Of a stretch of DNA of 64,000 nucleotides, positions 1-7,743 are shown one piece after another. Both the position numbers and the translations under genes were made by a program. Source of the stretch: CAYNHQ01 sp964397255 (GTDB lineage: Bacteria > Bdellovibrionota_G > JALEGL01 > DATDPG01); the NCBI GenBank assembly GCA_964397255.1, contig CAYNHQ010000002.1, forward strand, positions 186,001 to 250,000. Reading direction: 5' to 3'. Below the pieces are notes generated by a model. It ran no database searches. It saw only the letters and a program-made list of their open reading frames with translations, and was not told the DNA's origin. Within the stretch, counting starts at the first letter, position 1. Each line of letters starts with the position of its first letter.

Positions 1-1182
1 CACGAGAACTTCGACAGTCTTTCCCACCCAACTCTCGCTCTTCTTTGTCTTGAGTTCCCGTTGCATGGCCTGCAAGCGAATCAACCGCTCGTTTGCAAGA
101 TCGGCCTCGACGAAATCCTCTACCCACTGAGCTGCTTTCGTGTGAGGGCGGGGTGAATACACAAATGAAAACGAGTCATCAAACTCAAATTCCTCCAGCG
201 CTCGCATCGTCGATTCGAAATCTTCGCCGGTCTCGCCCGGAAAACCGACAATGATATCTGTGGTAAGAGACAACCCAGGTAGAGCCGCCCGCAGTTTTTG
301 AGCCTTCAACCGAAAATCGTCCAGCGAATAACTTCGATTCATTTTCTCCAATATCCGGTCGGAACCGCTTTGCAGAGGGAGATGCAAGTGCTCACAAATT
401 TTTTCGTTTTCTCCCATTTCCTTAATCAAATCATCGGAAAACTCGGAAGGATGCGATGTCATGAATCGCACACGCTCGATTCCATCTACCTCGGACACTT
501 TTCGCAACAGCTGGGCGAACGTGATTTCACCTCGCTGGTCTTTTCCATAAGCATTTACGTTCTGACCCAAAAGATTCACCTCTTTCACACCCGCCTGAGC
601 GAGCATTTCCACTTCCGTAAGAATGTCGACAGGCAAGCGACTCATCTCCCGGCCCCGCGTGAAGGGCACCAAACAAAATGTGCAAAACTTGTTGCATCCG
701 TTTTGGACTGTCACCAGTTCGGAAACAGGGTGCGCAAGGCCCGCATTCTGATAGGGAAGAAAGGAATAGTTTTTCCACCCGTAAAAATCGATTTCCATCG
801 ATTGGGTTCGTTCTCTTTGTGCTTTCTCCACCAGTTCCGGAAGATTTGTCCATTGATGAGTCCCAAAGACCAGGTCGACATACGGGGCTCGTTTTTGAAT
901 CTCCTCTCCCCTCGACTGAGCCATGCAGCCCCCCACGGCAATGACCATGGAGGGGTTTAAAAATTTTACCGGGCGGAGTCGGCCCAAAGAGGAAAAGGCT
1001 TTGTGATCCGCCTTTTCGCGAATTGAGCAGGTGTTGTAAATGACAAGATCAGCTTCTGCGGGTTGGGGAGTCCATTCGTACCCAAGCCCATGAAACATTC
1101 TGTACGTCCGATCCGACTCATAGTCGTTCATCTGGCAACCGTACGTTTCAATGTGAATTTTCTTCGCCACCATTCGCACCAT
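1..1182 (-). CDS. miaB: MiaB tRNA-2-methylthio-N6-dimethylallyladenosine synthase (partial, 3' end outside window)
   Basis: Radical-SAM enzyme that adds a methylthio group to i6A37 of tRNAs. Translating the minus strand gives an open frame from the start region to the window edge. The N-terminal MTTase domain has the three cluster cysteines (in HIETYGCQMN, NTCSIREK and VGGCMAQ). It is followed by the radical-SAM motif CNKFCTFC and by DIIVGFPGET. The frame is still open at base 1 in a region resembling the start of the TRAM domain, so roughly the last 60-80 residues are missing. Two in-frame ATGs (1182, 1173) are possible starts and neither has a strong Shine-Dalgarno. It lies about 40 nt downstream of fabD and is probably the distal gene of the same transcript. 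The CxxxCxxC spacing and N-terminal motif favour MiaB over MtaB or RimO. Confidence 0.93.
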   Translation of the reverse strand, partial: MVRMVAKKIHIETYGCQMNDYESDRTYRMFHGLGYEWTPQPAEADLVIYNTCSIREKADHKAFSSLGRLRPVKFLNPSMVIAVGGCMAQSRGEEIQKRAPYVDLVFGTHQWTNLPELVEKAQRERTQSMEIDFYGWKNYSFLPYQNAGLAHPVSELVTVQNGCNKFCTFCLVPFTRGREMSRLPVDILTEVEMLAQAGVKEVNLLGQNVNAYGKDQRGEITFAQLLRKVSEVDGIERVRFMTSHPSEFSDDLIKEMGENEKICEHLHLPLQSGSDRILEKMNRSYSLDDFRLKAQKLRAALPGLSLTTDIIVGFPGETGEDFESTMRALEEFEFDDSFSFVYSPRPHTKAAQWVEDFVEADLANERLIRLQAMQRELKTKKSESWVGKTVEVLV

Positions 1183-1190
1183 ACGCAGGC

Positions 1191-1216
1191 CTAAAAGTAC
1201 CGTCAAACCAGACGGT
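1191..1216 (-). terminator. Weak hairpin between fabD and miaB
   Basis: On the minus strand a perfect 6-bp stem (ACCGTC/GACGGT, loop of 6) is followed by ACTTTT. The stem is short and the T-run broken, so it could be an attenuator or chance rather than a real terminator. Confidence 0.25.
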
Positions 1217-1223
1217 TAGACTA

Positions 1224-2144
1224 CTAAATCTGAGCCAACGAATCGCTTGATTCGGTCGTAAAGCGAGAGACGGAAGGGTCTATTTGTTTCACGTGGCCCG
1301 AGACAACTTTACCCGGGCCGACTTCGATCGCTTGATCGGGTTTCGTTTCAACAAAAATTCGTTGGAGCGATTGGGTCCAACGCACTGGTTTCCAAACTTG
1401 GTCAACTAATTTTTGAGCGATCTGGTTTCTCGTCTTCACCCAATCTACATCGACATTGGCCACATAGGGAATCTCGGGATCTCGAAACTCAACTTTGCTC
1501 AACTCAATGGAAAGTTTTTCGGCCGCAGGTTTTAAGAGAGAACAATGAAACGGTGCACTCACTTCAAGCGGTATGCAGCGTTTCGCTCCTTGTTTCTTTA
1601 ACTCCTCATTCGCCAGCGCAACCCCTTCCACGGTTCCACTGATCACGAGCTGGCCCGGGCAGTTGTAATTGGCCGGCTCGACCAACTTCCCTTGTTCGGT
1701 AATTTCCCGGCAGACAATTTCAACTAAATCATCGGAGGCGCCCAAAATGGCGGACATCGTTCCAGTACCTAAAGGAACCGCCTCTTGCATAAATTGTCCA
1801 CGGGCACGGACGAGACGAACGGCATCTGTAAAACGAAGAGCATTGGACAAAACAAGCGCTGAATATTCCCCCAAGCTATGCCCGGCCATTACAGTGGGCC
1901 TTATTCCACGTTCTAACAAGACTCTTCCCACAGCTACACTGACAGTGAGTATGGCGGGCTGAGCGTTTGCCGTTTCTTTCAATTTTTCCGCGGGTCCCTC
2001 CCAAATGAGTTTTGAAAGAGCCTCTCCCAATGCAGCATCGGCTTCTTCAAATGTTTTGCGCGCAGTGGGTTCGGCATCGGCAAGCCATTTTCCCATCCCG
2101 ACCGCTTGCGATCCCTGGCCTGGAAAGAGAAACGCTCGTTTCAG
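1224..2144 (-). CDS. fabD: FabD malonyl-CoA:ACP transacylase, apparent CTG start
   Basis: Transfers malonyl from CoA to acyl carrier protein for fatty-acid synthesis in the cytoplasm. The protein has the GHSLGEYSAL nucleophile elbow (Ser about residue 90) and the downstream active-site His in SAPFHCS. The first in-frame ATG (2096) would remove the conserved N-terminal FLFPGQGSQ motif that forms part of the active site. That motif is encoded upstream in frame, and between it and the nearest in-frame stop (8 codons before) there is no ATG, GTG or TTG. The only plausible initiator is CTG at 2144, preceded by GGAGGAAGAG and overlapping the upstream stop as CTGA. This gives about 306 residues, normal for the family. 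A sequencing error that removed a normal start is the alternative. Confidence 0.92.
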   Translation of the reverse strand: MKRAFLFPGQGSQAVGMGKWLADAEPTARKTFEEADAALGEALSKLIWEGPAEKLKETANAQPAILTVSVAVGRVLLERGIRPTVMAGHSLGEYSALVLSNALRFTDAVRLVRARGQFMQEAVPLGTGTMSAILGASDDLVEIVCREITEQGKLVEPANYNCPGQLVISGTVEGVALANEELKKQGAKRCIPLEVSAPFHCSLLKPAAEKLSIELSKVEFRDPEIPYVANVDVDWVKTRNQIAQKLVDQVWKPVRWTQSLQRIFVETKPDQAIEVGPGKVVSGHVKQIDPSVSRFTTESSDSLAQI

Positions 2145-2569
2145 GGCTCTTCCTCCAAATCCATATCGTCCATGAGATCTTTGACGTCGGTGGCACCGAA
2201 CGGATTCTTCGCCCCTTCTTCGAACTCCTCTTTGAAGCCGAATTCATGAAGTCGCTTTTTCAGGGTCTCTTCATCGGCAAAATCCGATTCCAAAATATCG
2301 TTGAAATCGTCGGGATATTTTTCCGTCACATTTTCCACATAGCGGGTCAATTTTTCACGTGCTTTTTCCCGTCGCTCGCGAACAATTTCCCGCCAATTTT
2401 TGATGTAATGCATCCGACAGAATTCGTTCGTCGTTTGGGGTTGGTCACAGCCCGCTTCCGAGCATTTCTTCATGCGTTTTTCTCTCGCCGCCGGCTTGGC
2501 TTCCATCTTTTTGGGCATGATCGGCCGCCTTGTACCATTCTTCTCAAGGGTTACCACTTTTTCTTTCAT
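2141..2569 (-). CDS. Small protein with a zinc-knuckle-like C-x4-C-x9-C-x2-H motif
   Basis: Uncharacterised 142-residue protein. Near residue 30 it has a Cys/His cluster (CSEAGC ... FCRMHYIKNW) that should bind one zinc. The same pattern occurs N-terminal to some HNH and regulatory proteins. The rest is highly charged and helical with an acidic C-terminus (DLMDDMDLEEEP). ATG 2569 is preferred because GGAGAG lies 5 nt upstream; an in-frame GTG at 2581 has no such site. It starts 17 nt after the TlpA-like gene and its stop overlaps the CTG start of fabD, so it is translationally coupled to fatty-acid synthesis. No function is assigned. Confidence 0.75.
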   Translation of the reverse strand: MKEKVVTLEKNGTRRPIMPKKMEAKPAAREKRMKKCSEAGCDQPQTTNEFCRMHYIKNWREIVRERREKAREKLTRYVENVTEKYPDDFNDILESDFADEETLKKRLHEFGFKEEFEEGAKNPFGATDVKDLMDDMDLEEEP

Positions 2570-2586
2570 TCGACTCTCCACTGGTT

Positions 2587-3090
2587 TTACATCTGGGAAA
2601 GGAGCTTAAAGTAGTGAATTAACATCGGATCCGACCATTCCCGAATCCCCTCGATTTTATCCCGAATATTCCCTTCTCTGTCGATGATGTAGGTCTCCGG
2701 CACCTTGAAGGTTCCATATTGCCGAGAAACCTTTTGATCGCTATCCAGAAGAACGGGAAATGGAGCGTTTCGATTTCCCCAAAAGGAATCGATCGCCTTT
2801 TTCCCTTCCGAATCAATTGAAACGGATAAGAGAACAAAGTTCTCCTTCTCCATCGCGTGATACACTTTTTCAAGATAGGGAACTTCGACTTTGCAGGGCT
2901 CGCACCATGTCGCCCAAAAGTTCAAAAAGACGACCTTGCCCCGTAGAGAAGATAGAGAAATTTCCTTTCCATCGAGTGATTTGAGCCGAAAGTCGGCCGC
3001 GCATTCTCCTTCATGTCCACCGACTCGCTGTGTACACAGAGCGAAGGCCGAAGAAGCGATAAGACCGGTGACTAAAAACGCGCGAAGCAC
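2587..3090 (-). CDS. TlpA/ResA-like exported thiol-disulfide oxidoreductase
   Basis: Membrane-anchored or periplasmic thioredoxin-fold protein of 167 residues. A hydrophobic N-terminus (residues 1-20) acts as signal or anchor. The fold follows with FWATWCEPC (active Cys63 and Cys66) and the cis-Pro segment KVPETYIID (Pro about 131). Proteins of this family reduce disulfides of apocytochrome c or other exported proteins. The start is GTG at 3090, 9 nt after the rplQ stop, with no obvious Shine-Dalgarno. It sits at the end of the ribosomal operon, which says little about its substrate. No cytochrome-biogenesis genes are nearby, so the partner is unknown. Confidence 0.85.
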   Translation of the reverse strand: MLRAFLVTGLIASSAFALCTQRVGGHEGECAADFRLKSLDGKEISLSSLRGKVVFLNFWATWCEPCKVEVPYLEKVYHAMEKENFVLLSVSIDSEGKKAIDSFWGNRNAPFPVLLDSDQKVSRQYGTFKVPETYIIDREGNIRDKIEGIREWSDPMLIHYFKLLSQM

Positions 3091-3099
3091 GAAGAGAGG

Positions 3100-3639
3100 C
3101 TACGCCGACTCTTTTTTCTTGGAAGCTTTCTTGGAAGCCGGTTCAGTTTTCTTCTTTTCGGCTTTCGGCTTTTCTTTGGCCGCTTTCGGTTCCGGCTTGG
3201 TCTTTTCGGCTTTCTTTTCCTTCGGCTCTTTGACCTTTTCTTTCGTCTTTCCCTTGGCCGATTCTTCTTTTTTCTTCGTCTTCTCGCCGGGGATCAATTC
3301 GATCAGGCCCATCTCTGCGCCATCGCCACGACGTAGGCCGAGATGAAAAATTCGCGTGTATCCCCCCTGCCTCGTCTTGAAACGTTCCGCGAGTTCGCCA
3401 AAAAGCTTTGCCACGGTTTCTTTACTATAAAGATAAGAAAGCGCCTTTCTTCTGGCTGCAAGCGTCCCCTCTTTGCCCAACGTGATCAGGGGTTCGACGA
3501 TTCTTCGCATTTCCTTCGCCTTCACGATCGTCGTTTCGATCCGCTCATATTGGACAAGTGACGTCGCGAGTCCCCGAAAAAGAGCCTTTTTCTGCTCCGG
3601 GCGGCGACCAAACGTCTTTCCTGCTACGCGATGTTTCAT
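3100..3639 (-). CDS. rplQ: 50S ribosomal protein L17 with a Lys/Glu/Ala-rich C-terminal tail
   Basis: L17 of the large subunit. The N-terminal ~120 residues show the family pattern (MKHRVAGKTFGR, LFRGLATSLVQYERIETT, TRIFHLGLRRGDGAEMGLIEL). The last ~58 residues are a low-complexity Lys/Glu/Pro/Ala tail, making the protein 179 residues against a usual 115-130. The ATG overlaps the rpoA stop by 4 nt (ATGA). Similar tails occur on S11, S17 and L30 in this window. Confidence 0.97.
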   Translation of the reverse strand: MKHRVAGKTFGRRPEQKKALFRGLATSLVQYERIETTIVKAKEMRRIVEPLITLGKEGTLAARRKALSYLYSKETVAKLFGELAERFKTRQGGYTRIFHLGLRRGDGAEMGLIELIPGEKTKKKEESAKGKTKEKVKEPKEKKAEKTKPEPKAAKEKPKAEKKKTEPASKKASKKKESA

Positions 3640-4685
3640 GAAGCGGTCACCTCATCATTGGGAACTTGGGGAAGAAGAGGATCGCTGAGGCGTCGTGTTT
3701 CGAGTTCCGTCACAATCGCCGGATCAAGTCTCATGCCTAGGCTTAGCCCCATTTCGGTCAGAATTTCCTTAATTTCGTTGAGAGACTTCCGACCGAAATT
3801 CTTTGTTTTGAGCATTTCGTTTTCGCTCCGTTGAACTAGCTCGCCGATATATTTGATATTGGCGTTTTGGAGACAATTCGCCGAACGAACAGAAAGCTCG
3901 AGTTCATCTACCTTTCGCAGAAGATGTTCGTTGATTCCGGAGCCGGGCTCCAAAACCACGGGAGCTTCCACAGGTTCAGGAACCTCTTCAAAGTTCACAA
4001 AGATTTGAAGTTGTTCCTTCATGATTTTGGCGGAATACGCCAACGCATCGTCCGGCTTCACAGCGCCATTTGTCCAGACTTCGAGCGTGAGCCTGTCATA
4101 GTCCGTTCGTTGACCCACACGGGCCTGGCTGACATTGTAGTTGACCTTCTTGATAGGCGAGAAGACGGCGTCGACCGGAATCGTTCCGATCGCGTGATCT
4201 TCTTCCTTGTTTCTCTCTGCCGGAATGTAGCCTCGTCCCATCTTCACCGTCATTTCAATCTCCAAACGGGCATCGGGACCGAGCGAAGCAATGTGATGAT
4301 CGGGATTGAGAATCTCGATGTTTTCGTTGACGGTAATGTCTTTCGCTTTAACCGCCTTTTCTCCTTCGGCCTTAAGATAAATCTTTTCAGGGCCCACCGA
4401 ATGGCACCGAATAAGAACCTCTTTTAAATTCAATATAATATCTGTAACGTCCTCAGAAACACCTTTAACTGTGGTGAATTCATGTTCTACGCCTCGGATT
4501 TTGACGCTGGTGATTGCCGCACCTTGAAGCGACGAGAGCAAAATTCGCCGGAGAGAATTTCCGAGAGTGATCCCAAAACCTCTCTCGAGTGGCTTCGCGA
4601 CGAATTTCCCATACGTCGGTGTCAACGTGTCGGTATCAATTTCCAAAGTTCGTGGGTGAATCAAATCTGTCCAGTTCTTGTACAT
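3636..4685 (-). CDS. rpoA: RNA polymerase alpha subunit
   Basis: Assembles the RNA polymerase core and contacts UP elements and activators. The N-terminal domain contains the dimerisation and assembly segment (LERGFGITLGNSLRRILLSSL). A linker leads to the C-terminal DNA-binding helix-hairpin-helix domain (ELELSVRSANCLQNANIKYIG, then KNFGRKSLNEIKEIL). At 349 residues it is slightly longer than the E. coli protein. It lies between rpsD and rplQ, the normal alpha-operon order. Confidence 0.98.
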   Translation of the reverse strand: MYKNWTDLIHPRTLEIDTDTLTPTYGKFVAKPLERGFGITLGNSLRRILLSSLQGAAITSVKIRGVEHEFTTVKGVSEDVTDIILNLKEVLIRCHSVGPEKIYLKAEGEKAVKAKDITVNENIEILNPDHHIASLGPDARLEIEMTVKMGRGYIPAERNKEEDHAIGTIPVDAVFSPIKKVNYNVSQARVGQRTDYDRLTLEVWTNGAVKPDDALAYSAKIMKEQLQIFVNFEEVPEPVEAPVVLEPGSGINEHLLRKVDELELSVRSANCLQNANIKYIGELVQRSENEMLKTKNFGRKSLNEIKEILTEMGLSLGMRLDPAIVTELETRRLSDPLLPQVPNDEVTAS

Positions 4686-4700
4686 TTTTCGTTCCTCCGA

Positions 4701-5327
4701 TTATTTCGAATAAAGTTCAACTACCAATTGTTCCTGCATCGGCATCGTCAGGTCTTCGCGCGAGGGAAGGGTTTTCACCATTCCCGCAAAGCCTTGACGG
4801 TCGAGTTCAAGCCAAGCGGGTACCCCACGTCGCTCCACCGCATCCAGCGACGCATTAATCCGGGCGACTTGCCGACTCCCCTCTTTAATAGAGACCTGTT
4901 CACCCATCGCTACCGTATAAGAGGGAATATCAATTCGCTTGCCGTTCACCGTCACATGGCCATGGCGAACCAATTGCCGAGCTTCATTTCGTGAAGTGGC
5001 AAATCCGAGTCGGTACACCACGTTATCCAGACGTCTTTCCAAAAGGGTCAGGAGATTGACGCCTGTATTTCCTTTCGTCCGGTTGGCATTGTGGAAATAG
5101 CGTCGGAATTGTTTTTCAAGAAGCCCATAAAGGCGACGAATTTTTTGCTTCTCACGAAGTTGAAGGCCGTAATTCGAAGCCTTGCCTCGCTCCTGACCAT
5201 GCTGACCGGGAGGATAGCCCCGACGATCAATGGCACACTTGTCGGTGTAACAACGATCGCCTTTTAAAAATAATTTTACGGATTCACGCCGACAAATGCG
5301 GCAAACCGATTCACAATATCTCGCCAC
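4701..5327 (-). CDS. rpsD: 30S ribosomal protein S4 (four-cysteine, zinc-binding form)
   Basis: Primary 16S rRNA binder of the small subunit. At the N-terminus it has CESVCRICRR followed by RCYTDKC, giving four cysteines in the C+ arrangement that binds zinc. The central part carries the S4 RNA-binding domain (RLDNVVYRLGFATSRNEARQ, RHGHVTVNG). Length 208 is typical. It lies 12 nt downstream of rpsK and 15 nt upstream of rpoA. Confidence 0.98.
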   Translation of the reverse strand: MARYCESVCRICRRESVKLFLKGDRCYTDKCAIDRRGYPPGQHGQERGKASNYGLQLREKQKIRRLYGLLEKQFRRYFHNANRTKGNTGVNLLTLLERRLDNVVYRLGFATSRNEARQLVRHGHVTVNGKRIDIPSYTVAMGEQVSIKEGSRQVARINASLDAVERRGVPAWLELDRQGFAGMVKTLPSREDLTMPMQEQLVVELYSK

Positions 5328-5339
5328 GCTATACTCCTC

Positions 5340-5813
5340 TCAAACTCTTCGCCGCTTCGGGGGACGGCATCCGTTATGCGGAATGGGGGTGACATCCCGA
5401 ATCACATTGACTTTGATTCCCGTGGCCTGAATCGCGCGTACCGCGGCTTCACGCCCCACTCCGGGACCTTTCACATGAACATCCAGGGCTCGAACCCCAT
5501 GTTCCATGGCCTTCCGAGCTGCATTTTCGGCCGCCACCTGAGCGGCAAAGGGAGTCGACTTTTTCGAACCTTTAAATCCCTGTGCGCCGGCGCTCGACCA
5601 GGAAAGAACATTTCCGTTAGGTTCCGCGATCGTGACAAGCGTGTTGTTGAATGTCGCTTGGATATGCGCCACAGCGAATGGGACCGCCTTTCGATCCTTC
5701 CTCTTCTTGGGAACAACGGGTTTCGCCCCTTCGGTTTTGGGTTCTTCCGCGGCTGTGGCCGCCTTCTTTTCTGTAGTCTTCTTTTCTGAGGTCTTCTTCT
5801 CTGCCGTCGCCAT
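5340..5813 (-). CDS. rpsK: 30S ribosomal protein S11 with an N-terminal Lys/Ala-rich extension
   Basis: Platform protein of the small subunit. The conserved core starts near residue 43 (VAHIQATFNNTLVTI) and continues with SSAGAQGFKGSKKSTPFAA, GPGVGREAAVRA and DVTPIPHNGCRPPKRRRV at the C-terminus. The first ~40 residues are a charged low-complexity extension rich in Lys, Thr and Ala, so the protein has 157 residues against about 129 normally. The start ATG at 5813 lies 10 nt after the rpsM stop, and no later ATG precedes the core. Confidence 0.97.
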   Translation of the reverse strand: MATAEKKTSEKKTTEKKAATAAEEPKTEGAKPVVPKKRKDRKAVPFAVAHIQATFNNTLVTIAEPNGNVLSWSSAGAQGFKGSKKSTPFAAQVAAENAARKAMEHGVRALDVHVKGPGVGREAAVRAIQATGIKVNVIRDVTPIPHNGCRPPKRRRV

Positions 5814-5823
5814 GATCGATTCC

Positions 5824-6204
5824 TTACTTCGTCGCCGGGGCCGTAATCTTTACCGCTTGACGACGAGGGCCTTTTCTCGTCCGGGCGTTGGTATGAGTTC
5901 GTTGCCCACGGACTGGAAGAGATTTTCGGTGGCGCAAGCCCCGATAACAACCCAGATCCATGAGGCGCTTGATGTTGGCGTTGGTATCCCGGCGGAGATC
6001 CCCTTCCACTTTGAATTTCCGGTCGATAATATCGCGAATGCTGACGATTTCCGCTTCCGTCAACTGTTCCGCTTTTCGCGTCATATCCACGTTGGCCGCG
6101 TCACAAATTTTTCGCGCGCTCGTAGTTCCAATTCCATAAATGTATTGAAGCGCAATGCCGATGCGCTTTCCACGGGGTAAATCAACACCTGCAATTCTCG
6201 CCAC
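5824..6204 (-). CDS. rpsM: 30S ribosomal protein S13
   Basis: Head protein of the small subunit that contacts the P-site tRNA and forms bridge B1 with the 50S. The sequence starts MARIAGVDLPRGKRIGIALQYIYGIG and ends with the typical basic tail (RGQRTHTNARTRKGPRR). Length 126 is normal. It is the gene after rpmJ in the alpha-operon section. Confidence 0.98.
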   Translation of the reverse strand: MARIAGVDLPRGKRIGIALQYIYGIGTTSARKICDAANVDMTRKAEQLTEAEIVSIRDIIDRKFKVEGDLRRDTNANIKRLMDLGCYRGLRHRKSLPVRGQRTHTNARTRKGPRRQAVKITAPATK

Positions 6205-6214
6205 TCTTTTCTCC

Positions 6215-6328
6215 TTATCCCTGCCGTTGTTTGTGTCGCGGGTTGACGCAAATCACGCGGACCACATTTTTTCGGCGCAATACTTTGCACTTATCACAAA
6301 TTTTCTTCACCGATGTTCGTACCTTCAT
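6215..6328 (-). CDS. rpmJ: 50S ribosomal protein L36 (zinc form, 37 residues)
   Basis: A short frame on the minus strand starts at ATG 6328 and encodes a 37-residue protein beginning MKVRTSVKKICDKCKVLRRK and ending RHKQRQG. The CDKC and the later Cys/His (VICVNPRHKQRQG) form the zinc site of the C+ type L36. It lies 29 nt after map and 10 nt before rpsM. The usual infA between map and rpmJ is missing here. Confidence 0.97.
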   Translation of the reverse strand: MKVRTSVKKICDKCKVLRRKNVVRVICVNPRHKQRQG

Positions 6329-6357
6329 GATTCATTCTCCCTTGTTTTTTCCGATGC

Positions 6358-7107
6358 TCAGTGAACGACACTTAGAATTTCCGGCCCGTCCTCCGTGATC
6401 GCAATGGAATGTTCAAAATGGGCGGAGAGTTTGCCGTCTAAAGTGACGGCTGTCCAGCCATCTTCTAAGATTTTTACTCCCGCCCCCCCCTCATTCACCA
6501 TGGGTTCAATGGCTAAAACCAGCCCAGGCTGAATTCGCATGCCGGTACCCTTGGTGCCGAAATTCGGCACCTGCGGATCTTCATGCAGTGCCTTGCCGAT
6601 TCCATGCCCAACAAAATCTCGAACCACTGAGTATCCCGCGGCTTCAACATGGGCTTGAACGGCCGCCCCAATATCATGGAGTCTGGCTCCCGGCTGCGCC
6701 GCCGTTATTCCCTTGTAGAGCGATTCTTCCGTCACCTTCATCAGTCGAGCTGCGGCTGCCGAAATATTGCCAACGGCACAAGTGACAGCCGAGTCGCCAT
6801 AATAACCTTGGTAGATCACTCCCAAGTCGAGGCCTACAATATCCCCTTCCTTAAGCTTTCGTTTCCCAGGTATTCCATGAACCACTTCGTCATTCACCGA
6901 AATACAAATGGTCTTCGGATATCCCCGATATCCCTTAAAGGCGGGTTTAGCCCCCTGCTTCGTAATCATTTTGGCGGCCTCTTGGTCCAGCTCATTCGTC
7001 GTCATTCCGGGGCGAATTTTCTCGCGAAGCGTGTCTCGTACTTCCGCAACAATGGCATTGGCTCGCCGAAGGATATCGATTTCGTTCCTATCCTTGAGAA
7101 GAACCAT
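6358..7107 (-). CDS. map: Methionine aminopeptidase, type I
   Basis: Removes the initiator methionine from nascent proteins with a dinuclear metal centre. Typical pita-bread-fold segments are visible: VNDEVVHGIP, GDIVGLDLGVIYQGYYGDSA (metal-binding Asp), GHGIGKALHEDPQVPNFG (metal and substrate His), LAIEPMVNEGG and FEHSIAITEDGPEILS. Length 249 without an N-terminal zinc finger makes it type Ia. It starts 2 nt after adk. Confidence 0.97.
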   Translation of the reverse strand: MVLLKDRNEIDILRRANAIVAEVRDTLREKIRPGMTTNELDQEAAKMITKQGAKPAFKGYRGYPKTICISVNDEVVHGIPGKRKLKEGDIVGLDLGVIYQGYYGDSAVTCAVGNISAAAARLMKVTEESLYKGITAAQPGARLHDIGAAVQAHVEAAGYSVVRDFVGHGIGKALHEDPQVPNFGTKGTGMRIQPGLVLAIEPMVNEGGAGVKILEDGWTAVTLDGKLSAHFEHSIAITEDGPEILSVVH

Positions 7108-7109
7108 GA

Positions 7110-7742
7110 CTATTTCTCCAGCTCCTCTTCCAGGAGTCGCTCCACCTTTTCGGCTGCGAGACTGCCATCGATGGAGCGCAGTTTCTTCTGCTTGTTATAA
7201 TAGGCAACAAGTGGCTCCGTTTGTTCGCGATACACTCGCAAACGCTTTCGAATCGTCTCCGGCTGATCGTCAGATCGTGGCTCTAACTTTCCGCCACAAT
7301 TATCGCAAATTCCCTCTTTTTTCGGTGGGTTAAAGTAGATGTTGTAAACGCATCCTTTAGGGCACTGTCGCCTGCCGGATAAACGCTTCACAACGATTTC
7401 GTCATCGACTGCGAGATTGATCACGCGGTCAATGGATTGGCTTGCTTTTCCCACCATGGCGTCAAGCGCCTTTGCTTGTTCGAGGGTTCGGGGAAATCCA
7501 TCCAGAACAAACCCCTTTCCTTTGGGAAGCCGCTCGCGAATGAGGCCAATCACGACGTCATCCGGCACAAGGGCTCCTCTATCCATGTAGCCCTTCGCTT
7601 CTTTACCCAGCGGCGTTCCATCGGAAACCGCCTGGCGGAGAAGATCGCCGGTCGAAAGATGAACCCAGGCATGGCGTTCCGCCAATTTTTTCGCTTGAGT
7701 TCCTTTGCCGGCTCCAGGCGCTCCTAACAAAATCAAATTCAT
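7110..7742 (-). CDS. adk: Adenylate kinase with zinc-binding lid
   Basis: Interconverts ATP + AMP and 2 ADP. The P-loop GAPGAGKGT is at residues 7-15 and DGFPRT at 81-86. The lid has four cysteines (C127-x3-C131 and C146-x2-C149), which indicates the zinc-stabilised lid form, though the first pair has spacing three instead of the usual two. Length 210. It lies between secY and map with gaps of 1-2 nt, as in many spc operons. Confidence 0.97.
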   Translation of the reverse strand: MNLILLGAPGAGKGTQAKKLAERHAWVHLSTGDLLRQAVSDGTPLGKEAKGYMDRGALVPDDVVIGLIRERLPKGKGFVLDGFPRTLEQAKALDAMVGKASQSIDRVINLAVDDEIVVKRLSGRRQCPKGCVYNIYFNPPKKEGICDNCGGKLEPRSDDQPETIRKRLRVYREQTEPLVAYYNKQKKLRSIDGSLAAEKVERLLEEELEK

Positions 7743-7743
7743 C

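Noticed and set aside
298..960. Open frames on both strands inside the miaB region
   Set aside because: The minus-strand miaB frame shows all MiaB motifs; these other frames are shadows.
2047..2096. ATG 2096 as fabD start
   Set aside because: It would remove the conserved N-terminal FLFPGQGSQ segment.
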